A DNA stretch of 10,543 bases from Candidatus Latescibacterota bacterium (GTDB lineage Bacteria > Latescibacterota > 4484-107 > B68-G9): NCBI GenBank assembly GCA_012961755.1, contig DTYS01000063.1, positions 1 to 10,543 of the forward strand. Direction: 5' to 3'. The translations under genes and the position numbers were made by a program. The notes beneath the pieces are model-generated. The model saw nothing but the letters and a program-made list of their open reading frames with translations. It made no database searches and was not told where the DNA came from. This document shows positions 6,952 through 10,543 of the stretch, piece by piece. Position 1 is the stretch's first letter. Every line of letters starts with the position of its first letter.

Positions 6952-7800
6952 GTGAAGGGTAAGGCATTCAGGACCTTCGGCAAGGTGGTGCTCTACGGCC
7001 TGCTCGTACTTTGGTCCATGATATGTCTCTATCCCCTGATCTGGATGCTCTCAACGTCCCTTAAGACCATGTCCGAGGTGGCGAAGAACACTATGGCCCT
7101 GATACCTGAGGCGTTCAGGTGGGAGAATTACGTCGAGGCATGGACCAAAGGAAACTTCGGTACCTACTTTAAAAACAGCATCGTAGTCACGGTGACCACC
7201 CTCCTCCTCGTGCTCTGGACGGCGTCCATGACGGCGTACGCCGTAGCGAGGGAGGACTTCCCCGGAAGGCGGCTTATCCTCTTCTCCCTGGTCGCAACTC
7301 TGTTCATACCCGCCGAGGCCACTTTGGTCCCGGTATTCCACATAGCCAAGAACTTGGGCCTCCTGAACTCATTGGCAGGGCTGATAGTTGTCTCAACCGC
7401 GGGTTCGCAGGTCGTGAGCATATACCTAATACAGGCGTACTTCAGGACCATACCGAAGGACCTGGACGATGCGGCCAAGATAGACGGATGTAACCTCTTC
7501 CAGACATATTGGCACGTTATACTTCCCCTGGCGAAGCCGGTCCTCGCCACCGTAGCCATACTGACCTTCATGGGGACCTGGAACGCGTACCTGTTGCCCT
7601 TAGCCTTCACCATGAGCAAGCCGGAGCTCAGGACCCTGCCCGTGGGCCTAGTGGCGTTCCAGAGCGGCTTCGCCTTCAGCGTGAACTGGCCCCTCCTCTG
7701 CGCGGGTGCTGCGATAAGCCTGATGCCGATAGTCGTGCTCTACATATTCCTCCAGAGGTACTTCGTAAGCGGGATAGCTGCCGGGGCCCTGAAGGGATGA
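6952..7800 (+). CDS. Sugar ABC transporter permease, MalG/UgpE-like
   Basis: The product is 282 residues from GTG 6952. The frame is open for about 400 bases further upstream, but that part lies over the first permease gene and encodes no membrane helices; the real protein begins MKGKAFRTFGKVVLYG, with helix 1 directly after it. GGGGAG lies five bases before the GTG. About six membrane helices are visible. The segment ICLYPLIWMLSTSLKT (24-39) is characteristic of MalG-type subunits. The EAA loop is at about 167-192: TIPKDLDDAAKIDGCNLF, closed by ILP at 190-192. It pairs with the previous gene to form the membrane channel. Its stop codon overlaps the lpxK start in the sequence ATGA at 7797-7800. 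Confidence 0.94.
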   Translation: MKGKAFRTFGKVVLYGLLVLWSMICLYPLIWMLSTSLKTMSEVAKNTMALIPEAFRWENYVEAWTKGNFGTYFKNSIVVTVTTLLLVLWTASMTAYAVAREDFPGRRLILFSLVATLFIPAEATLVPVFHIAKNLGLLNSLAGLIVVSTAGSQVVSIYLIQAYFRTIPKDLDDAAKIDGCNLFQTYWHVILPLAKPVLATVAILTFMGTWNAYLLPLAFTMSKPELRTLPVGLVAFQSGFAFSVNWPLLCAGAAISLMPIVVLYIFLQRYFVSGIAAGALKG

Positions 7801-8819
7801 GCGCACGGGACCTCCTTTCCCCGCTGGCTTTGCTATATCGTTCGGCCCTGCTCTTAAGGGACGAGGCCTACAGGAGGCGATGGGTCAGGATGGGAAGCCT
7901 TCCGAGGCCCGTGATATCCGTAGGGAACCTTACGGTGGGCGGGACGGGAAAGACTTCCTTCGTCATGTACCTGGCCGAGGTCCTCAAGGAAGAAGGGTTC
8001 CACCCTGCCGTGCTAAGCAGGGGGTATAGGAGGAAGGGAAGGGGGGTGGCCCTGGTCTCGGACGGAGGAGGGATCCTCCTCGGACCCGATCAGGCCGGGG
8101 ACGAACCGTACCTCTTAGCCAAGAGACTTCCAGGGGTTCCAGTAGCGGTCGGAAAGGACAGGAAAAAGGCTGGGGAGCTCCTCCTGGGGAAGGCCGATAT
8201 CTCCCACTTCATCCTGGACGACGGCTTCCAGTACAGGATCTTGGAAAGGGACCTGGAGGTAGTTATGATAGATGCATTGGACCCCTTCGGCGGGGGATAC
8301 CTCCTGCCCTGGGGGCTGCTCAGAGAACCCCCTTCCGCCCTCGGGAGGGCCGATGTGGTATGTATATCGAGGGCGGACCAGGTCCCATGGGAGGCCTTAC
8401 GTAACCTCATGGGGAAGGTCTCGGACCTGGCACCCGGCGCTCTGCTCCTGGAGTGCGCATATGTTCCCTGCGGGCTGAGGACGCCGGACGGGGAGGTCCC
8501 CACGGACGAGCTGAAGGGTAAGAAGGTCGTAGCCCTCTCGGGGATAGGGAACCCAAGGGCCTTCGAACGCACGTTGGAGGACCTCGGGGCAGAGGTCGTC
8601 CCCTTCAGGTTCTCCGACCACCACAGGTACACCCTTAAGGACCTGGAGAGGGCCATGAGGCTCGCCGATGCCGTGGGAGCCGGGGCGGTCGTAACCACGG
8701 AGAAGGACGAGGTGCGCCTCCCCGGGAATTCCCCCTTCTGGATTCTGAAGGTGGAGGTGAAGTTGTTGAGAGGAGAGGAGGAACTTCGGGAGGTTGTACG
8801 CTCCCTCAAAGGGGGGTAG
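7797..8819 (+). CDS. lpxK: Tetraacyldisaccharide 4'-kinase (lipid A 4'-kinase)
   Basis: The 340-residue protein phosphorylates the 4' position of the lipid A disaccharide precursor using ATP, the sixth step of the Raetz pathway, at the inner face of the cytoplasmic membrane. Diagnostic blocks are all present: Walker A in VGNLTVGGTGKTS (42-54), SRGYRRKG (74-81), GDEPYLLAKR (101-110), the catalytic-region motif DDGFQYR (141-147), DPFGGGYLLPWGLLREP (162-178), the FSDHHRYT block (272-279) and TTEKDEVRLP (300-309). Length is normal for the family. The hydrophobic N-terminal stretch (about 6-20) fits the membrane anchor known from LpxK structures. I chose ATG 7797 because the family N-terminus begins there; the frame is open further upstream only as a shadow of the permease gene. 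The ATGA overlap couples it to the sugar-importer permease, an unusual partner for a lipid A gene. Confidence 0.97.
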   Translation: MSARDLLSPLALLYRSALLLRDEAYRRRWVRMGSLPRPVISVGNLTVGGTGKTSFVMYLAEVLKEEGFHPAVLSRGYRRKGRGVALVSDGGGILLGPDQAGDEPYLLAKRLPGVPVAVGKDRKKAGELLLGKADISHFILDDGFQYRILERDLEVVMIDALDPFGGGYLLPWGLLREPPSALGRADVVCISRADQVPWEALRNLMGKVSDLAPGALLLECAYVPCGLRTPDGEVPTDELKGKKVVALSGIGNPRAFERTLEDLGAEVVPFRFSDHHRYTLKDLERAMRLADAVGAGAVVTTEKDEVRLPGNSPFWILKVEVKLLRGEEELREVVRSLKGG

Positions 8820-8822
8820 GGG

Positions 8823-10445
8823 ATGGAGGTCAGAGCCGATTACTTAGTACTGGGGAGCGGGATAGCTGGGCTCTCCTTCGCCCTTAAGGCCGCCGAGCAC
8901 GGAAGGGTGCTGGTCGTGACCAAGAAGGAGAGGGCGGAATCGAACACTAACTACGCCCAGGGGGGGATAGCCGCGGTGCTCTCCCCTGACGACTCCTTCG
9001 AACTTCACGTGGAGGATACCCTCAAGGCCGGGGCGGGCCTCTGCCACAGGGAAGCCGTTGAGCTCGTCGTGAGGGAGGGCCCCAGGATGGTGAGGGAACT
9101 CATGGAATGGGGGGTGGAGTTCACGAAGAGGAAGATGGGCGACAGGGAGGAATTAGCCCTGGGGAGGGAGGGAGGGCATTCGAGGGACAGGATAGTCCAC
9201 GCCTCCGACCTCACGGGAAGGGAGATAGAGAGGGCCCTCCTGGAAAGAGTTAAGGAACATGGAAACATAGAGGTCTACGAGAACCACATAGCCATAGATC
9301 TCATAACCGAGCACCATGTGTTCGGGGTCAAGGGGGTGCCCAAGGACAGCATAACATGCTGGGGTGCATACGTCCTTGACACGAACTCCGGACTCGTGAA
9401 GAAGCTCCTGGCCAAGGTGGTGCTTTTGGCCACGGGGGGCACTGGGAGGGTCTACCTCCACACCACGAACCCCAAGATAGCCACGGGGGATGGAATAGCC
9501 ATGGTGTACAGGGCTGGGGGGAAGGTGGGAAACTTAGAATTCATGCAGTTCCATCCCACGGCCCTCTATAGACCCGACGCGGACCCCGACGAGCCCGCCT
9601 TCCTCATATCCGAGGCCGTGAGGGGGTACGGGGGGATCCTCGTGAACAAGAAGGGCGAGACATTCATGGAGAAGTACCACCCTATGGGCTCCCTGGCCCC
9701 GAGGGACGTAGTGGCAAGGGCCATAGACCAGGAGATCAAAAGGAGCGGGGAGCCTTGTGTGTACTTGGATGTGACCCATAAGGATCCGGACGAGACCAGG
9801 GCCCACTTCCCCAACATATATTCTAGGTGCCTGGACGTTGGTATAGACATGACCGAAGAGCCCATCCCCGTGGTGCCGGCGGCCCACTACATGTGCGGGG
9901 GGGTGGTAACCGACCTCTGGGGCAGGACGTCCATAAAGAACCTCTACGCTACGGGGGAAGTCGCCCTCACAGGAGTGCACGGGGCTAACAGGCTCGCCTC
10001 GAACTCCCTCCTGGAGGCCCTCGTCTTCTCGGACAGGGCGTTCAGGAATTCCTTGGCCAGGGCAAGGGATCCGGACAATTTCCCGGAAGTCCCGGACTGG
10101 AGCGAGGAGAACGTGTTCAACGCGGAGGAGTGGGTGCTGCTTTCCCACGACAGGGAGGAGATAAGGAGGCTCATGTGGGACTATGTTGGGATAGTGCGCT
10201 CGAATTACAGGCTCCAAAGGGCCCTCAGGAGGATAAGGTTAATAGCTAAGGAGGTGGAGGAGTTCTACAGGAGGACCAAGGTCACCATAGATCTCATAGA
10301 GCTGAGGAACCTCACCCAGGTCGCGGAACTTATAATCAGATGTGCCCTGGCAAGGAAGGAGAGCAGGGGGCTCCATTACAACACCGACTATCCCGAACCC
10401 AATCCACGCTATCAGAGGGACACCATACTCCAAAAGAGGCCATGA
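8823..10445 (+). CDS. nadB: L-aspartate oxidase
   Basis: The 540-residue FAD enzyme oxidises L-aspartate to iminoaspartate, the first step of de novo NAD synthesis, in the cytoplasm. The FAD-binding start is DYLVLGSGIAGLSFALKAAE (6-25), and NTNYAQGGIA (41-50) follows. Residues matching the catalytic set of E. coli NadB are visible: E116 in REGGHSRDR, H244 in QFHPTAL, R294 in LAPRDVVARAI, H355 in AAHYMCGG and R390 in GANRLASNSLLEAL. These blocks also occur in succinate dehydrogenase flavoproteins, but the TREGGHS-like motif, the length and the GANRLASNSLLE form favour NadB. The C-terminal helical domain is complete. The partner genes nadA and nadC are not in the window. It follows lpxK by three bases, and its stop overlaps the next start as ATGA at 10442-10445. 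Confidence 0.96.
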   Translation: MEVRADYLVLGSGIAGLSFALKAAEHGRVLVVTKKERAESNTNYAQGGIAAVLSPDDSFELHVEDTLKAGAGLCHREAVELVVREGPRMVRELMEWGVEFTKRKMGDREELALGREGGHSRDRIVHASDLTGREIERALLERVKEHGNIEVYENHIAIDLITEHHVFGVKGVPKDSITCWGAYVLDTNSGLVKKLLAKVVLLATGGTGRVYLHTTNPKIATGDGIAMVYRAGGKVGNLEFMQFHPTALYRPDADPDEPAFLISEAVRGYGGILVNKKGETFMEKYHPMGSLAPRDVVARAIDQEIKRSGEPCVYLDVTHKDPDETRAHFPNIYSRCLDVGIDMTEEPIPVVPAAHYMCGGVVTDLWGRTSIKNLYATGEVALTGVHGANRLASNSLLEALVFSDRAFRNSLARARDPDNFPEVPDWSEENVFNAEEWVLLSHDREEIRRLMWDYVGIVRSNYRLQRALRRIRLIAKEVEEFYRRTKVTIDLIELRNLTQVAELIIRCALARKESRGLHYNTDYPEPNPRYQRDTILQKRP

Positions 10446-10543
10446 GGATATCCGAGATAAGGTGCAGATCCGCCCTCACGGGAAGGGGTGGAAGTTACAC
10501 CCTAAATCCGTATGTGGGTTGTACCCACATGTGCGCATATTGC
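10442..10543 (+). CDS. Radical SAM protein, N-terminal end only
   Basis: The first 34 codons are present and run off the window. The visible sequence ends in SYTLNPYVGCTHMCAYC, carrying the CX3CX2C cysteine triad (C27, C31, C34) that binds the 4Fe-4S cluster of radical SAM enzymes. The 'LNPYxGCxHxCxYC' form is typical of the spore photolyase-like / Rv2578c group of radical SAM proteins, whose members mostly have no assigned reaction. ATG 10442 overlaps the nadB stop, so it is in the same operon. The very short lead (26 residues before the first cysteine) is usual for this group. Function cannot be assigned from the fragment. Confidence 0.85.
   Translation, partial: MRISEIRCRSALTGRGGSYTLNPYVGCTHMCAYC

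Noticed and set aside
7509..7796. Upstream open extension of the lpxK frame over the second permease gene.
   Set aside because: The permease frame carries the helices and family pattern here; LpxK homology begins at ATG 7797.
9003..9018. A CACGTG core inside nadB that could be a parS site, of interest because parB is in the window.
   Set aside because: Only about 10 of 16 bases match the usual parS palindrome and the flanks are not symmetric; the stretch is explained by coding sequence.
9534..10217. Long minus-strand open frame (about 227 codons) opposite nadB, and a similar one opposite lpxK at 8090-8809.
   Set aside because: Both lie fully opposite strongly supported genes, show no recognisable domain, and are expected from the codon bias of this G+C-rich sequence.
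10512..10530. Hairpin with 8-base arms (ATGTGGGT/ACCCACAT) and a 3-base loop near the window end.
   Set aside because: It lies over the codons of the radical SAM cysteine motif and has no T tract; chance pairing in constrained coding sequence is the simpler reading.

Overview
The window is a compact, entirely plus-strand run of bacterial genes with almost no intergenic space and many stop/start overlaps. Arginine is written mostly as AGG and isoleucine often as ATA, the base composition is moderately G+C-rich, and GTG and TTG starts are common. This style is typical of several thermophilic or deep-branching bacteria. A lipid A 4'-kinase (LpxK) shows that the organism is a diderm making lipid A, and the solute-binding protein has a plain Sec signal without a lipobox, as expected for a periplasm. 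I cannot name the lineage from the sequence alone.

Layout. Positions 1-871 hold the last codons of a ParA/Soj-like ATPase and a complete ParB, the usual chromosome-partition pair, followed by a small G+C-rich hairpin. Positions 912-2218 hold a 12-helix MFS exporter and a tiny 38-codon reading frame that matches the opening of the ChrB chromate-resistance domain and then stops; it looks like the stump of a chrB gene. Positions 2215-7800 form an apparent import-and-degrade cassette: a cytosolic sulfatase-fold hydrolase, a TPR protein, a secreted solute-binding protein and two CUT1-type sugar ABC permeases, with no ATPase gene. Positions 7797-10543 return to housekeeping: lpxK, nadB (L-aspartate oxidase) and the first 34 codons of a radical SAM protein.

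How the parts may work together. The binding protein and permeases probably import a carbohydrate or related small solute. The hydrolase has no signal peptide and could act on that solute inside the cell. It has threonine where sulfatases carry the cysteine or serine that is oxidised to formylglycine, so it may not be a sulfatase in the strict sense. The cassette ends in an ATGA overlap with lpxK and begins exactly where the chrB-like frame breaks off. This suggests that it was inserted into, or recombined with, an older gene string and is now translated in line with essential genes.

The strongest candidates for something new are the hydrolase with the altered active site together with its TPR partner, and the chrB stump whose stop codon overlaps the hydrolase start. 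I found no RNA genes, CRISPR array, insertion sequence or transposase. No gap between genes exceeds about 40 bases.
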